Of a stretch of DNA of 23,300 nucleotides, positions 9,324-17,123 are shown piece by piece. The notes below the pieces were generated by a model. That model was not told the origin of the DNA, did not search any database, and was given only the letters and a program-made list of their open reading frames with translations. A program made the position numbers and the translations under genes. Location of the stretch: NCBI GenBank assembly GCA_023212695.1, contig JALCCG010000320.1, forward strand, positions 1 through 23,300. The letters are read 5' to 3'. The DNA is from Sporisorium sorghi. Its lineage: Eukaryota > Basidiomycota > Ustilaginomycetes > Ustilaginales > Ustilaginaceae. The first letter of the stretch is position 1. Each line of letters starts with the position of its first letter.

Positions 9324-11021
9324 TCACTTCTTGGACCTTCCAATCTTCTTGCCCTCAAACCCAGGACGCGCCTTGCCAAACGACGGCTTCTTGCCAGCGG
9401 GCGTCTTGGACTTGGACAAGGTCGACGACGATCCCTTCTTGTTGCCGTGCTTGCCGCCCTTGGCTGCTTTCCTTGCGGCCATGTTGTCCTGTCGCTTCTT
9501 CTGTCGATCCGCCTGTTTTTGGGTCTCGGCCTGTTGACGCTCATTCCACGCCTTGCTCGACTTTTCCTTTTGCTTGTCCTTGCGCTTGGCCGCCTTTTTG
9601 AGCAGCCTCTCGTCGTCGCGGATCTTGACACCCGTTGCGGATGCAAGCACTTTGTCCCACTGCTTTTGCTCTTCCAGCTCCGACACTTTGGCAGAGAGCG
9701 CCTCGGGAGCATCGCCCAGCTTGTCGGCCAGCTTGGCTCGACGCGCCTCCTCCTGCTTCTTGCGGCTCTCAAGCACCTGCAGCGCCGCCTTGGGGTCCGA
9801 CGGCAGTGCTAGCCTGTTCTTCTTGCCAGCCGCTGACGATTCAGGCAGCGTAGCACCCGCAGCACCCGTGGGCTGGAAGTTGAGCGAAGAAAAGTTGAGC
9901 GAGCTGCCATTGACGTCGATGTTGGAAGCGCCAGAAGACTTGGAAGCACCGTTGCGCTTGTCGCCGTAACCAGGTTCAGCGACAAGCAGCGCCGGTGCCT
10001 TGGTGCCCACGTTGAAGCTGTTGCTCGACTTTGCACCGTTGGCAGCGGCGTTGTCGACACCGGCGCGTTTCGCTTTGATCGCTGCTTTCGCCGCAGCTCG
10101 TGCGTCTTTCTTTTCTTGCTTCTTGCGTTCGCGTGCGTCGAAGCGCTGTTTGCGACGCTCTTCGAGCAGCTCGTCCTTGGAGCTAATGACGCTGCTGCCG
10201 TCCTCCGAAGCGTCGTCGTTGGTATCGGTGGGGAGACCTCGCTTGCGTTGCAGACCGGCGATCTTGGCGTGCAGCTTGGCACGCAGCGCTTCGATGGATG
10301 CCTTGCGCTCGCCTTCGGTCTGGATAGGCTTGCTGACGCCGTTGGCAGGGGCAGCAGGGGCAGCAGGGGCAGCAGCAGCAGCAGCAACAGGCTTGACGGG
10401 GAGATCCTCGACGTCGGAATCTTGCATGTCATCGTCCGCGTCACCCGCAGCGCCGTTGGGCCCTACTTCATCATCATCATCATCGTCATCGTCTGCTGAA
10501 ACCATACCTTCGACGTCCATGTCGAGATCCGAATCCGCTTCGGCCGCCTCCCGTGCCGCTTTGGCAGCCGCGCGTTCCGCTTGGATGTCGGTCACCGTGG
10601 CAAAGTTGTCCGGGTCGAGTCTCTGCTTCTTGGCCTCTCGCATCTTTTCCTTGCGCTCTTTCGCCTCGATCTCGGACTTGGCCTTCTTGCGCTTGTTCTT
10701 CATGTATTTGGATGAGACGCCGTCTTCTGCGAGATCATCGGCGTCATCGCGAGTGAGGTAGAACTGCGGTGGGATGAGATGGAGGAGGGCGGTAAAGGCA
10801 TCGTTGTGCTTTGTCAACGAGTCGATGTATTTGCCCACGAATTTGGAAGAGGAAGCAGCAGCTGCCGAGGTGGACGCTGAAGGTGGAGCCATAGAGTCGA
10901 TGCCATTTGCAACTGCAGGTGACTTGGCTACCTTGGTGGGCGTCTTTTTGGAGGATGGGCTTGTGCCGTTGGGCAGGGATGATGTGGATGCCTTGGCCGA
11001 AGCCACTTTTGCTGCTGCCAT
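9324..11021 (-). CDS. RRP14: SURF6/Rrp14-family nucleolar ribosome biogenesis protein
   Basis: 565 residues. The open frame continues 91 codons upstream only from a TTG; the first ATG, at 11021, gives MAAAKVASAK and is preferred. An N-terminal Rrp14 segment (about 61-115) carries YIDSLTKHNDAF and LLHLIPPQFYL, followed by a lysine-rich stretch. An acidic middle (about 161-205, with a run of nine Asp near 177-184) and an Ala/Pro repeat follow (about 211-226). The segment ALRAKLHAKIAGLQRKR (about 245-261) matches the helical SURF6 signature. A long Lys/Arg/Glu coiled-coil-like C-terminus ends in FEGKKIGRSKK. Yeast Rrp14 (434 residues) and human SURF6 (361) are shorter; the acidic and Ala/Pro inserts account for part of the difference. 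Family members act in the nucleolus on early pre-60S particles. It is divergent from the Rsa4 homologue, also a 60S factor. The GCAGCAGGG repeat near 10347-10380 encodes the Ala/Pro stretch. Confidence 0.88.
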   Translation of the reverse strand: MAAAKVASAKASTSSLPNGTSPSSKKTPTKVAKSPAVANGIDSMAPPSASTSAAAASSSKFVGKYIDSLTKHNDAFTALLHLIPPQFYLTRDDADDLAEDGVSSKYMKNKRKKAKSEIEAKERKEKMREAKKQRLDPDNFATVTDIQAERAAAKAAREAAEADSDLDMDVEGMVSADDDDDDDDEVGPNGAAGDADDDMQDSDVEDLPVKPVAAAAAAPAAPAAPANGVSKPIQTEGERKASIEALRAKLHAKIAGLQRKRGLPTDTNDDASEDGSSVISSKDELLEERRKQRFDARERKKQEKKDARAAAKAAIKAKRAGVDNAAANGAKSSNSFNVGTKAPALLVAEPGYGDKRNGASKSSGASNIDVNGSSLNFSSLNFQPTGAAGATLPESSAAGKKNRLALPSDPKAALQVLESRKKQEEARRAKLADKLGDAPEALSAKVSELEEQKQWDKVLASATGVKIRDDERLLKKAAKRKDKQKEKSSKAWNERQQAETQKQADRQKKRQDNMAARKAAKGGKHGNKKGSSSTLSKSKTPAGKKPSFGKARPGFEGKKIGRSKK

Positions 11022-11583
11022 CTTGTCAATTAGAATGCTAGTGCTGGTCAAACGTAGCGAAGATGGCGACGACAATCTCGCAGATAGGGCCGCGTTGGAG
11101 ATCCGTCGTCTGCCGAGTGTGCAGGTCCTTCCTCGAATCCGAAAGCGATGCTCTGTGAGAGGTTGATGCAGCTGCTTGTTATACTGCCAGCGACGATATG
11201 TGTTCGAGATGACGACGGACGAGCTTGTGGTGAAAGATGAATAGACAGAAGGAGCAATTCGAGAGAGCTTTTGTCGCTCTTGAAGATTTTCCAAAATTTC
11301 GTATTTTCACTTCGCCTGCGAGCAAAGAAAGAGAGAAAAAAAAGTTGAGCTGCAGCCAAAAAACCCAGATCGGCCCGATTTGAAAAGGTTGGACCCTTTC
11401 TTTTTTCGACTTTTTTTTTTTTTTTTTTCTCTTTCTTCTCAAAAAAAGAGGAAATTTTTGAGAAAAATGTTTCCTTCTTCTCCACGCCAGCCGGGCTGAG
11501 CCTTCTGAGTCGAATCAACACTTGTTTGAAGCTCTCTCTTCCTCTCTCTCTCATCCAACCTTGCCTCTCCGTATACATCCAAC
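11022..11583. promoter_or_regulatory. Bidirectional promoter region of two 60S-assembly genes
   Basis: 562 bases between the start codons of the divergent SURF6-like and Rsa4-like genes. No TATA box was seen. It holds T-rich stretches centred on a T18 run on the RSA4 sense strand, and a CT-rich leader next to RSA4. On the minus strand there is no ATG between 11022 and 11551. On the plus strand an ATG at 11467 opens an 11-codon frame ending at 11499, which would be an upstream ORF if transcription starts before it. Confidence 0.55.
11411..11428 (+). promoter_or_regulatory. T18 tract upstream of RSA4
   Basis: Eighteen T within a T/C-rich stretch (11397-11437), about 155 bases before the RSA4 ATG. 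Poly(dT) tracts of this kind often exclude nucleosomes in fungal promoters. A similar tract precedes the ceramide synthase gene. Confidence 0.6.
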
Positions 11584-13464
11584 ATGGCCACGCAAATACC
11601 CCAGCGATCGGCCAAGAGGCAACGTCTCGCAGATGAAAAGGCAGCTCGCGAAGCAGCTTTGCTTCAAGCGCAAGGCCAACTCGGCCCCTCGACAGAGACG
11701 CTCGTCATCCAGTTTCAGTCCGGTCAAGACGGCTCTTTACTCGGTCCCACCATCAACCTGCCAGCATCGACAGGGCAGAAGGAACTTCAGGCGATCATTA
11801 ACCAGCTGCGACGACAGCTCAAGCAAGCACAAGGTCCCAAGAAGCGCTCAATAGACGATCCGGATGCCAGCTCCGATGACGATGACGACGACGAGGACCT
11901 GCCGTATGCTTTCCACGTCGACCTTCAGCAGCTTTCGGCCAATGCTGGCGTTGAGGTGGAGGAAAAAGAGGAGCTGGTCAAGAGCAACGCACGTCTGCCG
12001 ATCAACGACTCGCTCACCCAGGATGTGCTCAATGCGCAGGCGGCAAAGAAGCTCGGGCTCAGCCAGGAAGACACGCTCACCGTCGTGTTCGAGCCCCAGG
12101 CCGTGTTCAAGGTGCGACCTGTCAGCCGATGCTCAAGTACCATGAGCGGTCACGCTTCGCCTATCCTTTGCAGTACCTTCTCGCCAACAGGTTCGCTCCT
12201 TGCGACGGGCGCTGGTGACAAGACCGCACGTCTGTGGGACCTCGACACCGAGACGCCCATGCACACGCTTGTGGGTCACTCGAACTGGGTGCTCTGCGCC
12301 GAATGGGAAGGTCGAGAGCGCAAGCTGGCTACCGGTGGTATGGATGGCGAGGTGTGGATCTGGGAGGCGCTCGACCCGGCTTTCACCGGTCGCAAGGGTT
12401 GGCTCTCGCGAACGGGCAAGCAGGTCGACGAAGAATGGCAGGCAGAGCAAGAGCAGCAAGACAACGCAGAGGCCGACAACGCAGACGGCAAACCGGCAAA
12501 GATGGGCGTCAAGCAGCGCAGAGCAGCGCGCAATGCAGCACCGCAAGGCAAGCCGCTGCGAGGACACACCAAGTGGATCACCTCGCTCTCGTGGGAACCG
12601 ATCCACGTCAACCCGACCAACCCGCGTCTCGCCTCTTCGTCCAAGGACGGCACCGTGCGTGTCTGGAACCCGACGCTGCGCCGATGCGAGTATGTGCTGG
12701 GCGGTCACACGGCCTCGGTCAACTGCGTGCGCTGGGGAGGCGAGGGTGCGATTTACACCGCCTCTTCGGATCGCACTGTCAAGGTGTGGTCCGCCGATGG
12801 GGGCAAGCTCATCCGCACGCTGAACGAACACGCGCACTGGGTCAACACCATTGCGCTCTCGACCGACTTTATCCTTCGCACCGGTCCGTTCGATCACACG
12901 GGGCGCGCTTCCGCATCCACCTCGACGCCCTCGTACGTCCAGCCCACTGACGCAGACGCCCATTCGTCCGCGCTCAAGCGCTACAAAGAAGCCACAGCCA
13001 ACGGCGCCACGGCCGAGACGATCATCACGGGCTCGGACGACCACACGCTCTTCCTCTGGCCGCCCCAGATCAACGGTTCGGCTTCGACACCGAAAAAACC
13101 CATCGCCCGCCTCACGGGCCACCAGAAGACCGTCAACCACGTCGCCTTCTCGCCGGACGGCAAGAAGATCGCCTCGGCCTCGTTCGACAATAGCGTCAAG
13201 CTGTGGGACGCGCAGACGGGTAAGTTCATCGCCACGCTGCGCGGCCACGTGGCGTCGGTGTACAGGCTGGCGTGGTCGAGCGACTCGCGCCTGCTCGTGT
13301 CGGCGAGCAAAGATTCGACGCTCAAGCTGTGGGATCCGGTCAAGACGTTCAAGATCCGGAAGGACCTGCCGGGGCACACGGACGAGGTGTACTGCGTCGA
13401 CTTTGTCGCGGATAAGGTGGCGAGTGGGGGCAGGGATAAGAGTGTCAAGATCTGGCGTCATTGA
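11584..13464 (+). CDS. RSA4: Notchless/Rsa4 WD40 ribosome assembly protein
   Basis: 626 residues. The NLE ubiquitin-like domain (about 38-178) begins ETLVIQFQSG and ends PQAVFKVRPVSRC. It is split by an acidic insert (about 86-104, with a six-residue Asp run). About eight WD40 repeats follow (188-626), with clear GH...WD/WIW pairs, e.g. GDKTARLWDL (211-220), SWEPIHVNPTNPRLASSSKDGTV, and a last blade ending SGGRDKSVKIWRH. The protein binds late nucleolar/nucleoplasmic pre-60S particles; in yeast its NLE domain is pulled by the AAA ATPase Rea1/Midasin to drive maturation. It is longer than yeast Rsa4 (515) or human NLE1 (485). The extra length is mainly the acidic insert, a Gln/Glu/Ala loop at about 277-323 and a Ser/Thr-rich loop between later blades. 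No intron is needed. Divergent from the SURF6-like gene and convergent with the phosphatase gene, 145 bp away. Confidence 0.95.
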   Translation: MATQIPQRSAKRQRLADEKAAREAALLQAQGQLGPSTETLVIQFQSGQDGSLLGPTINLPASTGQKELQAIINQLRRQLKQAQGPKKRSIDDPDASSDDDDDDEDLPYAFHVDLQQLSANAGVEVEEKEELVKSNARLPINDSLTQDVLNAQAAKKLGLSQEDTLTVVFEPQAVFKVRPVSRCSSTMSGHASPILCSTFSPTGSLLATGAGDKTARLWDLDTETPMHTLVGHSNWVLCAEWEGRERKLATGGMDGEVWIWEALDPAFTGRKGWLSRTGKQVDEEWQAEQEQQDNAEADNADGKPAKMGVKQRRAARNAAPQGKPLRGHTKWITSLSWEPIHVNPTNPRLASSSKDGTVRVWNPTLRRCEYVLGGHTASVNCVRWGGEGAIYTASSDRTVKVWSADGGKLIRTLNEHAHWVNTIALSTDFILRTGPFDHTGRASASTSTPSYVQPTDADAHSSALKRYKEATANGATAETIITGSDDHTLFLWPPQINGSASTPKKPIARLTGHQKTVNHVAFSPDGKKIASASFDNSVKLWDAQTGKFIATLRGHVASVYRLAWSSDSRLLVSASKDSTLKLWDPVKTFKIRKDLPGHTDEVYCVDFVADKVASGGRDKSVKIWRH

Positions 13465-13609
13465 GAGGCGAGGAGCGTCGTCCATATCTCATACGTGCAA
13501 TGCCAGCGTTGTGAGGACACTGCGAGCTGTCTTTCGTGTGTGGCCAGTGTCAAAACGTCGAGTTTCCCGAGTATGAATACATGGCGTCGCCGGTGATGAG
13601 GACTCGGGG

Positions 13610-15783
13610 CTAGCAGAGACCGAGATGCTGGAAAAGCGCCGGGATGAGCCCCGCTGAGAACAAGCCGATGTTGGTGTACACGATCACCTTTGTCAGCACT
13701 AGCCGCATCACAAACAGAAACAAAAGAAAGCAAGTTCCAAGTATGAGTCAAAATCATCGCTCTGCGCTGTCATCTATGAGCTCGTTCACTTACCATCGGC
13801 ATCGTAGTGCTTGACCTCCTTCTCGACGTCTTTGGGTGTAGCACCCTTGATGTCGGCTGCGATCTGTCTGGCGAGCTGCTCGTCGGGGGCTACAAAGTTG
13901 GGGTGTGCTTTCGACTGGGTCAGAGGCAGGGGCAGGTCTTGGGGCGCCCCGTCTTCGGTGTCATCGTCAGCTGCGCCGCCGGCGCCACCGATGGTGAACT
14001 GGATCTTGCGCTTGGGCGACTTGCCCGCTGCCGCTGCCGGTGTCGCCAAGCCACGACGCATCTCGGTGGGATTCGGGCTGGGCGTGCGCGACGGCACGGG
14101 CGAGTGCAGCGGCGACCTCCCCAGCAACGGCGACGCTGCCGCCATCGGGCTGAACGCGCCACCGTTCAACGCGGCGCTGCCCCTCCGACTCGGCGCGGTG
14201 GGCGAGAGCACGGGCGACGCAATCGTCTGCTGGTTGCCACTCTCGTCGGTCACGATGATCTGCGAGGGCAGGTCGATCACGGACGGCACGGCGCTCAGAT
14301 CCGCCAGCGGGATCTTGTTGTAGTCGCTCGCAGGTGTGTAGTGTCGGCGGGGCAGACTGAAGCCGACGAGCTGGTCGACCAGACGGAACGTCGGCGGGAG
14401 TATCACCTTGCACGCTGTCTTCACGATGACTCGCAGCAGGAGCACGTTGACCAGCCCGATGGTCATGACGAGCGCGCGCTTGATCCACACCTCGGCCGCA
14501 CCCACCACGGGGATCTGTATCAGCGGCGTCGTCGTTGTCGTCGCAGCTGTAACATTGCCGACGGCAGCCAGCGGATCAAACGCGCTCGAAAACGGATGCA
14601 CCAGCGGATCCGTATCGAGCGTAATCCCATACCGGATGCCACTCCACCTCGCCAGCGCCACACCCATCGCCACCGAGATAAACGCAATCGCATCCTCAAA
14701 GCACGGACAATCATCAACGGGCTGCGGATGCACCGACACCATCAACAGCCCCGCCGGAACAATCGCAATGGGAACGGTCCAGCTGTTGATCTTGACAAAG
14801 TGCTCGATCTGGTCGAACCACGCCCACTGCACCGCGGTGATAGCCGCGCCCAACGCTGATCCAGCAACGCAGTCGATGACCGAGTGCATCCCTGCGTAGA
14901 TCCGGCCGTACACGACGCTGGTGCCGTAGAAGAGCAGGCCGGCTTCCCACAGCCACGAGTCGAACAGCGTCGTGGTGCCGTCGGCATTGGCGCGGATCTG
15001 GCGCACCCAGAGGTAGACGTAGAGCGCGATGCTGACGCTGTTGGTGGAATGGGTGGATGGGAAGCCGTACTCGAGGTGGTGGGTGCCGACGGTGAGGCGG
15101 GTTACGGGCGGCGAGTAGGGGCGCGGCACGCAGAACAGGTCCTTGATCGCCGAGGAGAGGTAGACGCCGAATGCCAGGACGTTGATGAGACCCCTGCCGA
15201 AGCGCGGGCTGCCGAGCCAGAAGACCATGGGTAGAAAGACGAGGAAGAACGAGTGCGTGCCGAGCAGCGAGGTGTTGACAAAGTAGCGGTCGAGCCAGGG
15301 TCTGCGCACAAAGTTCTGGTGTCGCTCATGCAGAGGCGCTTCTTTTCTGAGGACGGCGACGATGAGCCGTCGGAGAAAAGCGACGGGCCGCGGGAGGTAG
15401 GCATCGTAGACAGCGTCGTCTTGTAGGCCAATCGAGGTGGTGAGCTCGTGCTCGGCGACGCTGTCCTTATCGGTGGATTTAACGTAGGAGGAGCCGCGAA
15501 GGAGACCGATGCGCTGAATCTTTTCGTGTTTTTGGATGTGACCGCGCTTGCCCTTCTTGTCGGAGGCGTCGCCAGAGGTGGAGTGGTGGGTGTTGACTGA
15601 CAGCGCAGGTCGATTGAGCTTAGTCGAGGACGATGGGGAGGAGGATGTGGCAGCATCAGCGGCGTTGCTAGACCAACCACCTGAGATCTTGCGGTCTTCC
15701 TCCACGCTTGAAGAGGATGCCTCACGGACGGCAGGCGCACGCCGTTGGTGTAAGTTGTTGGCGGAAGTGGATGCGGAAGACAT
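13610..15783 (-). CDS. LCB3: Long-chain-base-1-phosphate phosphatase, two exons
   Basis: Exon 1 runs 15783-13794 and exon 2 13698-13610, giving 692 residues. The start is the first ATG (MSSASTSANN); the open frame upstream has no ATG-supported extension. It is a PAP2/LPP-type phosphatase with all three motifs: KDLFCVPRP (214-222), YGFPSTHS (239-246) and GRIYAGMHSVID (293-304), and several membrane helices, as in yeast Lcb3/Ysr3 of the ER. These remove phosphate from dihydrosphingosine- and phytosphingosine-1-phosphate. A long Ser/Pro-rich insert (about 560-640) lies before the C-terminus. Unspliced, the frame would end DADGK; splicing out a 95-nt intron gives DADVLTKVIVYTNIGLF and a further hydrophobic segment ending HLGLC, which fits how this family ends. 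Divergent from a ceramide synthase gene, the next enzyme in the pathway. Possible two-codon upstream ORF ATG CTC TAG at 15820-15812. Confidence 0.9.
13699..13793 (-). other. Predicted intron in the phosphatase gene
   Basis: On the minus strand the donor is G|GTAAGT at 13794/13793 and the acceptor GGCTAG ends at 13699. A T-rich tract precedes the acceptor and TTTGACT may be the branch site. The length is 95 nt and the intron is in phase 1. Splicing restores a conserved-looking hydrophobic C-terminus, whereas the unspliced frame stops two codons into the intron. Confidence 0.85.
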
Positions 15784-15921
15784 GTTGTTGTGCGATAACG
15801 AGCGAGAGTGTCTAGAGCATGTCGGTGATGGCTGGCGATCCACGGTGCGGTTGTATGTAAAAAGTGCTGTTCGGAGGTTGTGCGAGTCGCTCGCTACGAT
15901 AAGAGCATCAAGCGCAATGTC

Positions 15922-15954
<33 letters not shown>
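15922..15954. repeat. Compound (GT)n(GA)n microsatellite
   Basis: About 13 bases of alternating GT followed by about 21 bases of alternating AG, 140-170 bases upstream of the phosphatase ATG. On that gene's sense strand it is a CT/CA tract. Confidence 0.9.
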
Positions 15955-16028
15955 TGAAGGTCCGAACGTCGTGAAAGAACAGCACAAGCTTAGACGCACA
16001 CCGACGTTCGAGCCAAGTGTGTGTTGAA

Positions 16029-16041
16029 TCGATAAGTTAGC
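16029..16041 (+). repeat. Inverted repeat, left arm, with GATAAG
   Basis: TCGATAAGTTAGC, the exact reverse complement of the right arm at 16104-16116; 62 bases separate the arms. The core CGATAAG matches the fungal GATA-factor site (HGATAR). Confidence 0.85.
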
Positions 16042-16103
16042 GTGCAGTGTTCCTTTCGCACACTTCGGCCCGGCAAGAGCAGAACAGATCGGGGTTAGGA
16101 TGT

Positions 16104-16116
16104 GCTAACTTATCGA
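16104..16116 (-). repeat. Inverted repeat, right arm, with GATAAG
   Basis: GCTAACTTATCGA, the exact reverse complement of 16029-16041. It places a second GATAAG in the opposite orientation, as could suit paired binding of a zinc-finger GATA factor. Confidence 0.85.
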
Positions 16117-16193
16117 GATAGATAGACGCGGTGTCGAATGGCGTATCGCGTTTGGAATTGTTGGGTCTGCGCCTTTGGTGCCCTTGCATGAAT

Positions 16194-16213
16194 AGCAGCA
16201 GCAGCAGCAGCAG
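16194..16213. repeat. (AGC)n microsatellite
   Basis: Six AGC units plus AG in the intergenic region. A complementary (GCT)n tract lies at 16593-16608. Confidence 0.9.
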
Positions 16214-16592
16214 AGTCGGATCTCGAAAGAGGTCTGTGCTCTTGCTGTTCTCGCTGCTGTCTCTCTGCATGCAACTCACACGTATGAAAGCAGCAGCTGC
16301 TCACCCATGAACGGCCGTTTCATTCTTGCATGACCTCGACAATCCATATCACTCGACCACTCACAGCCTGCGACAGGCCTGATGATGATGCTGTCAAAGC
16401 GTACGGCCAACTTTCAGTTCATGCCGCCTCTTGCCGCCCACAAGGAGACAAAGCGGAGTGCGATTTGGAGTCGAAACTTTTTGCCTTTTCTTGCAAACGA
16501 GCGGGCACTTGCTTTGCAGCTTACATATTATATAATTTTTCGTCTTTTTTATTTTTTTTGTGTTTTTCTAGACGTCTTGGCTGAAGTGCTGA

Positions 16593-16608
16593 GCTGCTGC
16601 TGCTGCTG
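16593..16608. repeat. (GCT)n microsatellite
   Basis: Five GCT units plus G, the complement of the AGC tract about 400 bases to the left; the two could pair in a single strand. Confidence 0.85.
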
Positions 16609-17007
16609 TCTGGAATCCCACGTTCCAGCGCGTCAGTTTTGCTTTTAGCGTGCCACCAGCTTGGTCCACGACGTCTTCTCCTCCTATTTCCTTGGTCACT
16701 GACCCTCACCAACCAACCAGCTGTATCATACGCCTCCATCGTCTCGTCAACGAGCACCGTCATTGCCGCGAACCGCATCGGATCCTGTCACGCTCGAATC
16801 GTCCAAGAACTCCATATCTGGCACTCGTCTCTCGTCCGGAAACGCTCCCACGTTTTGCTTGTAGCTTCAATTCGGGTCACGCTAGCAAGAATCCTCCCAC
16901 CGACTTGCATCACTCTTTGCATCCGACTTCATCTCAACGCATAGCCCGGTCAGCCACGGCACAGAGCCCCCCTCTTCTTCAGAGTCATCAAGCTTTTTTC
17001 TTTTTTC

Positions 17008-17027
17008 TTTTTTTTTTTTTTTTTTTT
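17008..17027 (+). promoter_or_regulatory. T20 tract upstream of the ceramide synthase gene
   Basis: Twenty T within a T/C stretch from 16994, about 97 bases before the ATG and followed directly by CAG. It may be a promoter poly(dT) element. The T tract plus CAG could also be a 3' splice site of a leader intron, but I found no strong donor upstream. No ATG occurs between the tract and the start codon. Confidence 0.55.
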
Positions 17028-17123
17028 CAGAACAATCCTCTGCTCTACCATCAGCTTTAGCACTGCCAACTGCACTCGGCATACGACCATCGATACTCTC
17101 TTCCTCACACAGCTCACTCCAAC

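Larger units (their letters stand above)
15784..17123. promoter_or_regulatory. Shared upstream region of two sphingolipid genes
   Basis: 1,340 bases between the start codons of the divergent phosphatase and ceramide synthase genes. It holds three CGATAAG motifs (15897-15903 and 16030-16036 on +, 16109-16115 on -), a 13-bp inverted repeat, a GT/GA microsatellite, AGC and GCT repeats, an AT-rich TATATAA-like site near 16529-16535, and a CT-rich stretch ending in a T20 tract before the ceramide synthase. No credible gene was seen. Confidence 0.6.

Noticed and set aside
11022..11294. 91-codon N-terminal extension of the SURF6-like protein
   Set aside because: It begins at TTG with no ATG and overlaps the bidirectional promoter; the first ATG at 11021 is the natural start.
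12133..13485. 450-codon open frame on - opposite RSA4
   Set aside because: It is antisense to conserved WD40 repeats, with an Arg/Val-rich composition typical of a shadow frame.
13744..13750. TGAGTCA, a perfect Gcn4-type site
   Set aside because: It lies inside the phosphatase intron near its 3' end, away from any promoter; probably chance or part of branch-site sequence.
13807..14859. 350-codon open frame on + opposite the phosphatase
   Set aside because: It is antisense to the phosphatase coding sequence, Arg-rich and without domains.
15784..15999. 72-codon N-terminal extension of the phosphatase
   Set aside because: It has no ATG start and runs through a GT/GA microsatellite, giving a Leu/Ser/Thr/His repeat; the ATG at 15783 is better.
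16650..17060. 136-codon frame on + before the ceramide synthase
   Set aside because: It is a translation of a CT-rich leader with a poly-Phe run from the T tract; no gene is indicated.
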